The notes beneath the pieces were generated by a model, which saw only the letters and a program-made list of their open reading frames with translations, had not been told where the DNA came from and made no database searches. This document shows, piece after piece, positions 8,647 to 17,652 of a DNA stretch of 47,785 nucleotides (positions are counted from its first letter, which is position 1; the number at the start of each line of letters is the position of its first letter). Source of the DNA: Sphingobacteriales bacterium (lineage in GTDB: Bacteria > Bacteroidota > Bacteroidia > Sphingobacteriales > Sphingobacteriaceae); the NCBI GenBank assembly GCA_014763615.1, contig JACXVB010000020.1, positions 1 through 47,785 on the forward strand, read 5' to 3'. The translations under genes and the position numbers were made by a program.

Positions 8647-9141
8647 TTAGTTCAATTTCACATCCTTTAACAAGTCACTAACTAAAGCATCTTGTTTTTG
8701 TTTATCATCAAATTGCTTGCGTAAAACTTTTTCAGCAATTTCTAAAGATAAAGAAGCCACTTGGTTTTTAACTTCATCTAATGCAGCAACCTTTTGGTTA
8801 TTGATCTCTATTTTAGCTTTTTCAATCAATTTAGCACCTTCTACTTGAGCTTGATTTTTAGCTTCAGCAACAATAGCATCTTTTAATTCTTTTGCTTCCT
8901 TTAAAATTTGATCACGCTCTGCTCTAGCTTCTTTTAATAATGCTTCGTTTTGATTAGTTAAACGAGCCATTTCTTCTCTTGCTAAATCAGCTTTGTTTAA
9001 AGCATCTTCAATAGAACGCTCACGCTCATGAATGGCACTTAAAACAGGTTTCCATGCTAATCTTTTCAATAAGAATAACAAGATTAAGAAGGAGATTAAT
9101 GTCCAAAATACTAAGCCAATGCTGGGAGTTACTAATTCCAT
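8647..9141 (-). CDS. atpF: ATP synthase Fo b subunit
   Basis: The peripheral-stalk subunit. The 164-residue protein has one N-terminal membrane helix (GLVFWTLISFLILLFLLKRL, about 8-27) and a long charged coiled coil (repeated A/E/K/R heptads, for example NEALLKEARAERDQILKEA). Length and pattern are normal. It lies between atpE and atpH in the same direction. Confidence 0.97.
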   Translation of the reverse strand: MELVTPSIGLVFWTLISFLILLFLLKRLAWKPVLSAIHERERSIEDALNKADLAREEMARLTNQNEALLKEARAERDQILKEAKELKDAIVAEAKNQAQVEGAKLIEKAKIEINNQKVAALDEVKNQVASLSLEIAEKVLRKQFDDKQKQDALVSDLLKDVKLN

Positions 9142-9226
9142 AATATTTTTATAATTTGTTTAAATCATCATTTTAAAATCTGAAATGTAGCCAATCGCTA
9201 CATTTCAGATTTAATTTAGAAAATCC

Positions 9227-9454
<228 letters not shown>

Positions 9455-9487
9455 TTATATATGATTGTTAAACAAAATGTTTCTTGA

Positions 9488-10591
9488 TTAATGGTGATGA
9501 TCTTCTACTGCCATACCAATAAATAAGGCAGCTAACATCGTGAAAATAAAAGCCTGTAAGAATGCTACCAAAAGTTCTAATACATCCATAAAGATGACGA
9601 ACGGTACGGAAGCGAAAGACATCCAAGCAGTTTTAAAAATAAAAATTAGAGATATTAAACTTAATACAATAATGTGCCCTGCTGTAATGTTTGCAAATAA
9701 ACGAACCATTAAAGCAAAAGGCTTAGAGAAAATACCTATAATTTCTACAATCCACATGATTGGTAATAACCAAAAAGGAACATCAGGTTTAAAAATATGT
9801 CTCCAATAATATTTATTACCATTAACATTTACCATAATTAGAATGACAAACGCTAAAACCATAGTAACAGCAATATTCCCAGTTACGTTTGCACCTCCAG
9901 GGAAAATGGGTATCAAACCCAAAAGATTATTAATCCAAATAAAGAAAAATACGGTTAGTAAAAGCGGCATAAATCTTTCGAATTTAAATCCAATATTTGG
10001 ACGGGCAATATCATCTCTAATAAAAATGATAATCGGTTCTATCCAAGATTGTAAGCCTTTAGGAGCTTTGCCAATTCTTGATTTATAAGAACTTGCTACG
10101 CTTCCGAAAATGATAAGTAATATGGTAACCGAAATAAATAAAGCTGCTACGTTTTTAGTGATAGAGAAGTCGTAAATTTCTTTTGAAGTTGCTTCGTCAA
10201 CTTTTCCGTTTGCATCTAAAACTTTGATGTGCTCATCTTCATTGAGATAAGTGTATTTGCTAGTAAATGCTATGGGCTCATGATGCTCATTCAATAAATG
10301 AGCAGAGGAAAAAATGTCTAATCCTTGGGGTGTCCATAAAATTACAGGAAGGGGTATAGAAGTGTGTCCCCATAAATGCCAGCTGTGTGAATCCCCAATA
10401 TGTTCTAAAATAGTAACCGTTGGGTCGAATTTTTCTTCGTGTCCGGCGGTAGCATTTTCCTCTTTAACCTCGTTTTGGATAACCTCATTTTCTTGCTTAG
10501 CGTAAGAATTAAATGATAAAAATGTAATAAAAACAGCGATTACAGCTTTTAATGAGGAATTTTTAAAATTTAAAATGGGGCTAAAATACAT
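9488..10591 (-). CDS. atpB: ATP synthase Fo a subunit (long Bacteroidota form)
   Basis: The stator subunit forming the proton half-channels. The 367-residue protein is longer than the roughly 270-residue E. coli form, because a signal-like N-terminus (about 1-31) and a soluble domain of about 100 residues precede the first conserved helix. The essential Arg lies in PFALMVRLFANITAGH. The protein ends in a His-rich VEDHHH tail. The extension is usual for this phylum. It starts the Fo core of the operon, before atpE. Confidence 0.97.
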   Translation of the reverse strand: MYFSPILNFKNSSLKAVIAVFITFLSFNSYAKQENEVIQNEVKEENATAGHEEKFDPTVTILEHIGDSHSWHLWGHTSIPLPVILWTPQGLDIFSSAHLLNEHHEPIAFTSKYTYLNEDEHIKVLDANGKVDEATSKEIYDFSITKNVAALFISVTILLIIFGSVASSYKSRIGKAPKGLQSWIEPIIIFIRDDIARPNIGFKFERFMPLLLTVFFFIWINNLLGLIPIFPGGANVTGNIAVTMVLAFVILIMVNVNGNKYYWRHIFKPDVPFWLLPIMWIVEIIGIFSKPFALMVRLFANITAGHIIVLSLISLIFIFKTAWMSFASVPFVIFMDVLELLVAFLQAFIFTMLAALFIGMAVEDHHH

Positions 10592-10605
10592 CTATTCCGT
10601 GTTTT

Positions 10606-10995
10606 TTACTTTTTAATTTGGTGGCGCAAGTTAAGTAACAAACAATAAATTTCAAAGACTGTGAACAATAAATAAATTGAGAAAAAGTTGCTCATAAATA
10701 ATATGCTATCCACTTTGTTTTTTAGGATGTAAAAAAGCAATAAAATCAAGCTCCCCAAAAAGCGAATTACAATGGCTCCGAGTAAAATATAGCTTTGAAA
10801 TTCACTGTCTAATTTTAGTGCATAAGTTGAGGCTAAATACACTAAGAGGGTGATAAAAGCCATAAAGGTATATACTCCCCAAAAATGAGGGATCAATATT
10901 TTCTGATCAAAGATGAATTGATTACTGAAGTAGGCGATACCTGCACTTATGATCATGAGCAGAATGTAATAGCTTAAAAACTTTTGAAAACTCAA
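10606..10995 (-). CDS. AtpI-like four-helix membrane protein of the atp operon
   Basis: A 129-residue protein with four predicted membrane segments (about 8-26, 39-60, 69-90 and 98-120) and a basic end (LRHQIKK). Its place between the AtpZ-like gene and atpB (14 bases away) is where AtpI-type assembly factors sit, but I see no diagnostic AtpI motif. A role in Fo assembly is inferred from position and topology only. Confidence 0.75.
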   Translation of the reverse strand: MSFQKFLSYYILLMIISAGIAYFSNQFIFDQKILIPHFWGVYTFMAFITLLVYLASTYALKLDSEFQSYILLGAIVIRFLGSLILLLFYILKNKVDSILFMSNFFSIYLLFTVFEIYCLLLNLRHQIKK

Positions 10996-11001
10996 AACAA
11001 A

Positions 11002-11223
11002 TTATTTTAATCCTTTAATAATGATATACAAAGAAACCAATACCCCTATTAAACCTAGGCCCGCAGTATAAAAAGGTGTTTGTGTATGTTGCGTAGTATC
11101 TAATTGATGTCCAGCAAAAGTGAAAAGTGCTATAACTACAATCATCTGAAAACCTAGACCAGAATATTTGGCATAAGTATTAAGCGATGGCTTCTGATTT
11201 TTTGTTGATTTCTTCTCTTCCAT
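11002..11223 (-). CDS. AtpZ/AtpI-like assembly protein
   Basis: A 73-residue protein with a basic N-terminus (KKSTKNQKPSLN), then YAKYSGLGFQMIVVIALFTFAGHQLD and a second helix. This two-helix hairpin with a GxxxxM and GxxLD pattern is the AtpZ/putative F0F1 ATPase subunit family. Its start overlaps the 3' end of the bactofilin gene by 44 bases in another frame, so translation of the two may be coupled. It lies 6 bases before the AtpI-like gene. Confidence 0.85.
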   Translation of the reverse strand: MEEKKSTKNQKPSLNTYAKYSGLGFQMIVVIALFTFAGHQLDTTQHTQTPFYTAGLGLIGVLVSLYIIIKGLK

Positions 11224-11617
11224 TTGCGGGAGTTTTTAAAATGGATTTGGTTTGAGAAACCCCAGTTTGGCAGTATCCTTTTAAATTAGCTCCATTTTCT
11301 ATCACCAATTTATCCGAAACAATATCACCGGTAACATTAGCAGTTGCTTTTAAAAATAAAATCTCTGTGGTATTAATATCACCATTCACCTCTCCAGAAA
11401 TTTCCGCACTTTCTGAGGTTATATTTCCCTTAACTTCGCCTGTACTGCCAATGACTACTTTAGCTTTTGAGGTTAAATTACCCGTAATTTTGCCATCAAT
11501 TCTAATGTCGCCTTTAGTGGTTAAATCTCCAGAAATTTCAGTACCTACTCCTACAATATTGATAGAGCCCGCTTTTAACTCGCCTCCGTTGGCATTTTCT
11601 TTCTTTTTAGAAAACAT
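11180..11617 (-). CDS. Bactofilin
   Basis: A polymer-forming cytoskeletal protein (DUF583/bactofilin), 145 residues. After a basic, disordered N-terminus (MFSKKKENANGG), a right-handed beta-helix repeats about every 17 residues: ISGDLTTKGDIRIDG, KITGNLTSKAKVVIG, EVKGNITSESAEISG, EVNGDINTTEILFLK. It lies 9 bases behind the M23 peptidase. Bactofilin with an M23 enzyme is a known pairing in cell-wall shaping. The C-terminus overlaps the AtpZ-like start. Confidence 0.95.
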   Translation of the reverse strand: MFSKKKENANGGELKAGSINIVGVGTEISGDLTTKGDIRIDGKITGNLTSKAKVVIGSTGEVKGNITSESAEISGEVNGDINTTEILFLKATANVTGDIVSDKLVIENGANLKGYCQTGVSQTKSILKTPANGREEINKKSEAIA

Positions 11618-11626
11618 TTCAAAAAT

Positions 11627-12490
11627 TTAAAAGGTCATATAATTTTCTGGATTAACAGGCGTACCGTTAAACCAAAGCTCAAAGTGTAGGTGTGGCCCGG
11701 TAGAATATTCTCCTGTGTCTCCAACAACCGCAATCACTTCTCCTGCTCTCACGAAACTACCAACTTTTTTTAATAATACCGAACAATGCTTATAAAAAGA
11801 GAGCAAATTGTTACCATGTTGTATGGCAATTACGTAACCTGTTTCTGGCGTGAAGTTTGAAAAAACAACTGTTCCGTCTAAAGTTGCTTTTATATTTTCA
11901 TTTCTTCTGGTGGCGATGTCAATTCCGTAATGTTGCTTCTGAGAGTCAAATTTAGAAGTGATTTGACCTCTTAGTGGGCTAAAGAAGGCATAAGAAGCGA
12001 TACCTGATTTTTCCTCAACTTGCTCGGCATTTAAATCAAACTTACCTTCAGATTCAATCATTTTTCTCAGCTCTTTTTCTTCTTTAGATAACTTTTGGTT
12101 TAATTTAACGCTATCTGAAGGTTTTGCAATGTCTTTTGGTTTTTCTAGTTTGGTTTTGCTAATATTTCCATTGATGATGTTTTTAAGATTGGCCAAATAA
12201 ACATCATTGGCTTTAGACAATTGCTCTAATGAATCAATTTTAGAGTATGCTTCTATGATACTCTTCTTAGAATCCACGTCAGAAATTCCTGTTAGATATT
12301 CTTTCAGAGGAGTATATCTGATGGTGGTAATGGTTAAAATAATCAATAAAATGGCAAATGCCGAAGTGCCAATGATTAAATACCAAAGGGATGCTTTAAA
12401 TGATGCTTTTTCTTCAAAAGTATCGTCGTTAAGAATCACTAACTTGTATTTTTCTTTTAATCTATCTATGAGTTTTTTTCTTTTACTCAT
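11627..12490 (-). CDS. M23-family peptidoglycan endopeptidase (LytM type)
   Basis: A 287-residue inner-membrane-anchored, periplasm-facing zinc endopeptidase. A basic cytoplasmic tail, one membrane helix (about 34-55) and a coiled-coil linker (KLSKEEKELRKMIES) precede the C-terminal M23 domain. Zinc-ligand motifs are visible: HYGIDIA, and HLHFELW preceded by TGEYSTGP. It is first in the minus-strand unit that continues into bactofilin and the atp genes, so cell-wall and energy genes share a transcript start. Confidence 0.94.
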   Translation of the reverse strand: MSKRKKLIDRLKEKYKLVILNDDTFEEKASFKASLWYLIIGTSAFAILLIILTITTIRYTPLKEYLTGISDVDSKKSIIEAYSKIDSLEQLSKANDVYLANLKNIINGNISKTKLEKPKDIAKPSDSVKLNQKLSKEEKELRKMIESEGKFDLNAEQVEEKSGIASYAFFSPLRGQITSKFDSQKQHYGIDIATRRNENIKATLDGTVVFSNFTPETGYVIAIQHGNNLLSFYKHCSVLLKKVGSFVRAGEVIAVVGDTGEYSTGPHLHFELWFNGTPVNPENYMTF

Positions 12491-12595
12491 TCTACACGCT
12501 AAATTCGTCTGCTAATTAATATCTTTATTCCTTAGAATATCGGCAATATAAAATATTTTTGCCCGTATTAAATTCAATCTTCTAAAAATAAAATA

Positions 12596-15394
12596 TTGAA
12601 ATTCTATTATAAGCACTTCTTTGTCTGTTTGGCATTTTTTGGTTTTTTGATGTTTTGGGGCTGCTCGGCACAAAAGGAAAAGAAGAAATTGCATTTAATG
12701 AAAAATTTAACGGCACACTATAATATTTATTTCAATGCAAAGGAAACCCTAGCACAAAGCGAATTCACCATCAGAAGTGCTTATGATGATGATTTTAACC
12801 AATTGCTTCCTATTTTTCCAATCCCGGATGAGCAAACTTCTTCTAATGAGTCTCAGCATTTAAATGATGTAATTCAAAAGGCTAATACCATTGCGCTAGA
12901 GAAGTATGAAAGTAATTGGTTAGACGATGCTTATTTATTATTGGCCAGAGCTGAATATTTAAAAGGCGATTTTTATAATGCTGTTGAATATTTTAGTTAT
13001 GTAGGAATTACTTTCCCTAAAGAAAAAAAAAATAAAGTAGCCGCATATTTAGGCGAAGCTAAAAGTGATATCGCTTTAGAAAATTATAAAGATGCCGATT
13101 CTTTGATGGTGAAGGTTCAAAAATTGAATGATAAATACTTTAAAGACCAAACCGAAGCATTAAAAGCAGAATTGGCTTTGCATGTTGGGGATGTAAAATC
13201 AGCGATTAAATTTTTAGGAAATGCGGTAAATGCTACGCATGATAGTTACAGAAGAATTAGATGGCGATATATTTTGGCGCAACTTTTGGAGAAAGACCAC
13301 CAAGAAAACAAAGCGTATGAAAATTACACTAAAATTGTGAAAAGTAACGCCTCATTTGAAATGTCTTTTAATGCCAATTTATCCAGAGTAAGAATTAGTG
13401 AAGCTAAACAAGGGAAGGATTTTGATAAAATTGCTACCTTAACTCGGCTATTAAAAGAGGATAAAAATAAAGAGTTTAAAGAGCAAATTTATTATCAGAT
13501 TGCTCAGGCTTACGCCGATAAAAGCGACCTAAAAAATGCGATTAAATATTATCAAATTTCTGCACATACGGTTCCGGGTACGGTAAAGCAAAAAGGATTA
13601 AGTTTCTTGAAATTGGCAGAGCTCAATTTTGATCAATTAAAAGATTATCAGCAAGCACAGCTTTATTATGATAGCACCTTGCAGTATTTACCTAAAACCT
13701 ATCCTGATTATAAAAATATCGCTGTTAAAGCAAACAATCTACAATATCTAGCAGATCGTTTAACGCTGATTGATAAAGAGAAAAAATCTTTGGCCTTAGC
13801 CGATTTAAGTGATGCTGAAATTAACGCAAAATTTGAAGCACTTTACAAAGAGAAAGAAAGAGCGTTAATTGAAGTGCAACAAAATCAATCGCTGTCATCC
13901 CAATCCTCATCTTTTAACAATTTCAATTCGAATGATAAAACTAATCAATCAAGTGGTGGAGGCTTTTATTTCTACAATTCCACGGCATTGAGTCAAGGTT
14001 TAGCAGCGTTTAAAACAAGGTGGGGGAATAGAAAATTGACAGATAATTGGCGTATCAGTTCTGGTAGTTTAGGAAATGATGCCAACAAAACAGCAAATAC
14101 AAATACTTATGCAAACAGTGAAGAAAATGTTGACTTAAAAACATTGGAAGCTAAAAAAGACTCATTAAAGGCAGCGTATTTAAAAACAATTCCTTACAGC
14201 CCTGAGGCAAAAAAAGCTGCAAAAACTAAAATTGCTAAAGCTTTATATGAGATTGCTATTTTTTATAAAGATGTTTTAAAAGATAGTGATTTAGCTGTTG
14301 CTACTTTTGAGCAGTTGGTTTCAAACTATCCAAATGAAATTGAAGCTGCCAATGTTTATTATCAACTTTATCGTTTAACAGAAAATACAAATCAAACAAA
14401 AGCTGCGGAGTTTAAAAATCAACTCATTGCGCAATTTCCTAATAGCGTTTATGCCAAAACTCTCGTCGAGCCAAATTTTGGAAAAGAAGAAGAGGTTTTA
14501 GATGCTAAAATCAGCGATGCTTATCAGGGTTTATATGTGCTTTATCAAAATAAAAAATACCAAATTGTTTTAGATAGTATGGAACAGTTAAAAGTGAAAC
14601 TAGGATCTTTCAAAAAAATGGCCCCTCAGTTTGATTATTTAAAAGCATTGGCTATAGGAAACACGCAAAAAGTTCCGGAGTTCTTAGCGAGTTTAGATAA
14701 AATAGTAAGTACTTATCCTGATGATCATTTGGTTACGCCGAGGGTAAAACAGCAGATAGATTATATTGCAGCACATCGGGGGATGTTTGATACCAGACCA
14801 ACGGCTTTAGTGGATAAAGACGGACATGAAGTGGCGCAAGAGCCTAATGTAACTTACACTATTCCGAAAGCAGAGCCAAAGCCAATTAAAGAGGAGGTAA
14901 TGATTCCAGTGCCTGAAAAAAAGGAAGAAGCAAAAGAGATTGCTCCGCTAAAGCCTGAAGAAAAGAAGGTAGAGCCAGTAGTACAAGCTCCAAAACCTGA
15001 AGAGAAAAAGGATGAGCCTGCTAAAATAAATTTTAGTAAAAACACCAATCAAAAGTATTTTGTGGTGATTGATATTACCGACCCAAAACAAAATATTGCA
15101 GCACCTTTCTCTAAACTTTCTCAGTTTGTTTATGGTAAATATGATCCCTCAGCAATTAAATTGCTGATTAGAGTAGTTAGCAATAGTGATAAATTAATCA
15201 TTGTAAGTGGAGAATATTATGCTAAGTCTGATGCGGAAAAATTGCTAAGCGATATCACAGAACAACTCCCAAAAATAATGGAAGGACAAAGCGCCCAATA
15301 TGTTAAATTTGTAGTTTCAGAGGATAATTTGAAGCTATTAACCAACAGAGAGGCCATTAATCAATACCTCAAATCTTTTTCAGGTAAAAAGTAA
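12596..15394 (+). CDS. SprE/PorW-like TPR lipoprotein of the type IX secretion system
   Basis: A 932-residue periplasmic lipoprotein. The signal runs from KFYYKHFFVCLAFF to the lipobox FWGCS. The mature protein opens with LMKNLTAHYNIYFNAKETL, typical of SprE/PorW. TPR-like repeats fill most of the length, followed by a Pro/Glu/Lys linker (about 760-830) and a C-terminal domain. PorW/SprE is thought to link the T9SS outer-membrane translocon to the inner-membrane GldL-GldM motor. The start is TTG: an in-frame stop lies at 12569 and no ATG precedes the signal peptide. PBP1A follows after 3 bases. Confidence 0.87.
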   Translation: MKFYYKHFFVCLAFFGFLMFWGCSAQKEKKKLHLMKNLTAHYNIYFNAKETLAQSEFTIRSAYDDDFNQLLPIFPIPDEQTSSNESQHLNDVIQKANTIALEKYESNWLDDAYLLLARAEYLKGDFYNAVEYFSYVGITFPKEKKNKVAAYLGEAKSDIALENYKDADSLMVKVQKLNDKYFKDQTEALKAELALHVGDVKSAIKFLGNAVNATHDSYRRIRWRYILAQLLEKDHQENKAYENYTKIVKSNASFEMSFNANLSRVRISEAKQGKDFDKIATLTRLLKEDKNKEFKEQIYYQIAQAYADKSDLKNAIKYYQISAHTVPGTVKQKGLSFLKLAELNFDQLKDYQQAQLYYDSTLQYLPKTYPDYKNIAVKANNLQYLADRLTLIDKEKKSLALADLSDAEINAKFEALYKEKERALIEVQQNQSLSSQSSSFNNFNSNDKTNQSSGGGFYFYNSTALSQGLAAFKTRWGNRKLTDNWRISSGSLGNDANKTANTNTYANSEENVDLKTLEAKKDSLKAAYLKTIPYSPEAKKAAKTKIAKALYEIAIFYKDVLKDSDLAVATFEQLVSNYPNEIEAANVYYQLYRLTENTNQTKAAEFKNQLIAQFPNSVYAKTLVEPNFGKEEEVLDAKISDAYQGLYVLYQNKKYQIVLDSMEQLKVKLGSFKKMAPQFDYLKALAIGNTQKVPEFLASLDKIVSTYPDDHLVTPRVKQQIDYIAAHRGMFDTRPTALVDKDGHEVAQEPNVTYTIPKAEPKPIKEEVMIPVPEKKEEAKEIAPLKPEEKKVEPVVQAPKPEEKKDEPAKINFSKNTNQKYFVVIDITDPKQNIAAPFSKLSQFVYGKYDPSAIKLLIRVVSNSDKLIIVSGEYYAKSDAEKLLSDITEQLPKIMEGQSAQYVKFVVSEDNLKLLTNREAINQYLKSFSGKK

Positions 15395-15397
15395 AAA

Positions 15398-17623
15398 ATG
15401 CAAAACAAAGACACACTCACTAAAAGTGATATCCAAAGATTGAATAAGGTTTTTTGGAAAATATTGATTTCTATTTTCCTTTTTATCACCTTAATTATTA
15501 CTTCAGCAGCATTTGGCTTGTTCGGAGACTTGCCGTCTTTCAGGGATTTAGAAAATCCTAAAAGTAATCAAGCCTCCGTTATTTACTCAGGAGATAAAGT
15601 AGAATTAGGAAATTATTTTGTACAAAATCGTTCAAACGTACGCTTTCAAGATATTTCACCGAACGTGATTAATGCCTTAATTGCCACAGAAGATATTAGA
15701 TTTAAGGAGCACTCGGGGATAGATTTCAAACGTACTTTTAGCATCATTCTTTATAATTTAATTGGAAAGAAACAAGGAGCGAGTACCATTACTCAACAAT
15801 TGGCACTTAATCTTTTTTCTGACGAGCCCAGAGCAAAATCGGTGTGGCAAAGAATTCCTCAGAAACTTCGTGAACTCATTGTTGCTGTTAAACTAGAACG
15901 GAATTATACCAAAGAAGAAATCATAACGATGTACCTTAATACGGTTGATTTTGGTAATAATTCTTATGGAATTAAGGCTGCGGCCAGAACTTATTTTAAC
16001 ACCACGCCGGCAAAACTAAATCCAGCGCAAGCTGCAACATTAATCGGAATTTTAAGAGGAGTTACTTATTACTCGCCAACACGAAATCCTGAAAGATCTT
16101 TAGGTAGAAGAAACCTGATTTTGGGTAAGATGGATAATGCTGGTTTTATATCAGTTGAAGATTATGAAAAATATAAAGCTCAGGATTTAGGGCTCAATTT
16201 CAATCCAACAAATCATAATGAAGGTTTGGCAACCTATTTCAGAACAATATTAAAACAAGATATTCAAAAAACGTTTAAAGATAGAGCCATCACCAAAGCA
16301 GATGGAACTCCTTATGATTTAGACAGAGATGGCTTAAGAATCTATACCACCATCAATTCTAAAATGCAACGATTTGCGGAAGAAGCGCAGCGAGAGTACA
16401 TGAAAGAACTTCAGCAGCAATTTAATCAACATTGGAAAGGTAGAAATCCGTTTAAAGGGAATGAGAATTTATTGATACAAGGAATGAAAAGATCCGACCG
16501 TTATGCAGCTTTAAAAGAAGACAATAAAACGGACGAGGAGATCAAAAAAGATTTCAATACACCAACTAAAATGCAAATTTTTAGTTGGAGAGGGGATATA
16601 GATACGGTGATGACCCCAATGGATTCTATCAAATATTATAAAATGATTTTGAGGAATTCTATGATGGCCATGAACCCCATAAACGGAGAAATTGAGGCTT
16701 GGGTTGGAGGAATTGATTTCGAGCATTTTAAATATGATCAGGTGAAAATGGGTACCAGACAAGTAGGTTCAACAGCAAAACCCTTTACCTACACTTTAGG
16801 AATTGAGAACGGTTTATCACCTTGCTATAAAGTAAATAATGTGCCTTATACCGTTAAAGGTTATGGAGAAGATTGGACGCCAAGAGGAGAGGGGTCTGTG
16901 CCAGGTTACTTAACACTACGCACTGCTTTAGCTAAATCTCAAAATTATATTACGGCTTGGGTAATGCAACAAGTGGGGCCTACGGCGGTAGCAACTTTAA
17001 TTAAGAGAATGGGAATAACAACGCCTGTCCCTCCTTATCCTTCTATCGCTTTGGGTTCTTTTGAAGCTTCAGTTTTTGATATGACAGGAGCTTATTGCAC
17101 ATTCGTAAATCATGGTGTTTGGACAGAACCCATCTATCTGACTAGAATCGAAGATAAAAATGGAAACCTTTTATATGAGAGGAAACCAAGGGTGGTTCAG
17201 GCACTTAACGAAGAAACTGCTTATGTGATGACCTATATGTTGAAAGGTGTGGTTGAAGAAGGTACAGGAATCCGGTTGCGTTATAAATATGGCTTAAATA
17301 ATCCCATTGGAGGTAAGACAGGGACAACCAATGATAATTCCGATGGTTGGTTTATGGGTGTAACTCCGCAATTGGTTGCTGGCGTTTGGACAGGCTGTGA
17401 GGATAGAGCTATCCATTTTAGAACAACCAATTTGGGAGAAGGCGCAAATACTGCACTGCCAATTTTTGCCTTGTTCCTTAAAAAGGTATATGCAGACCCC
17501 TCCTTGGGGATTAAAAAAGGTGATTTTTCTCCACCAAAAGGAGGAAATACCATTACTTTAGATTGTAATCAATATCAAAACAAAGCCGATTCATCAAAGC
17601 TGGATGACCGTTTAGGTTTCTGA
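15398..17623 (+). CDS. Penicillin-binding protein 1A (bifunctional glycosyltransferase/transpeptidase)
   Basis: Polymerises and crosslinks peptidoglycan. The 741-residue protein has an N-terminal membrane anchor (about 19-42), a GT51 domain with catalytic Glu98 (ATEDIRF) and ASTITQQLALNL, and a transpeptidase with the three active-site motifs STAK (458-461), SQN (514-516) and KTGT (640-643). All are intact. It begins 3 bases after the SprE/PorW-like gene and is likely co-transcribed with it. uvrC follows 29 bases on. Confidence 0.96.
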   Translation: MQNKDTLTKSDIQRLNKVFWKILISIFLFITLIITSAAFGLFGDLPSFRDLENPKSNQASVIYSGDKVELGNYFVQNRSNVRFQDISPNVINALIATEDIRFKEHSGIDFKRTFSIILYNLIGKKQGASTITQQLALNLFSDEPRAKSVWQRIPQKLRELIVAVKLERNYTKEEIITMYLNTVDFGNNSYGIKAAARTYFNTTPAKLNPAQAATLIGILRGVTYYSPTRNPERSLGRRNLILGKMDNAGFISVEDYEKYKAQDLGLNFNPTNHNEGLATYFRTILKQDIQKTFKDRAITKADGTPYDLDRDGLRIYTTINSKMQRFAEEAQREYMKELQQQFNQHWKGRNPFKGNENLLIQGMKRSDRYAALKEDNKTDEEIKKDFNTPTKMQIFSWRGDIDTVMTPMDSIKYYKMILRNSMMAMNPINGEIEAWVGGIDFEHFKYDQVKMGTRQVGSTAKPFTYTLGIENGLSPCYKVNNVPYTVKGYGEDWTPRGEGSVPGYLTLRTALAKSQNYITAWVMQQVGPTAVATLIKRMGITTPVPPYPSIALGSFEASVFDMTGAYCTFVNHGVWTEPIYLTRIEDKNGNLLYERKPRVVQALNEETAYVMTYMLKGVVEEGTGIRLRYKYGLNNPIGGKTGTTNDNSDGWFMGVTPQLVAGVWTGCEDRAIHFRTTNLGEGANTALPIFALFLKKVYADPSLGIKKGDFSPPKGGNTITLDCNQYQNKADSSKLDDRLGF

Positions 17624-17652
17624 GGCGTCATATATTTTAGCGATTAATTTTC

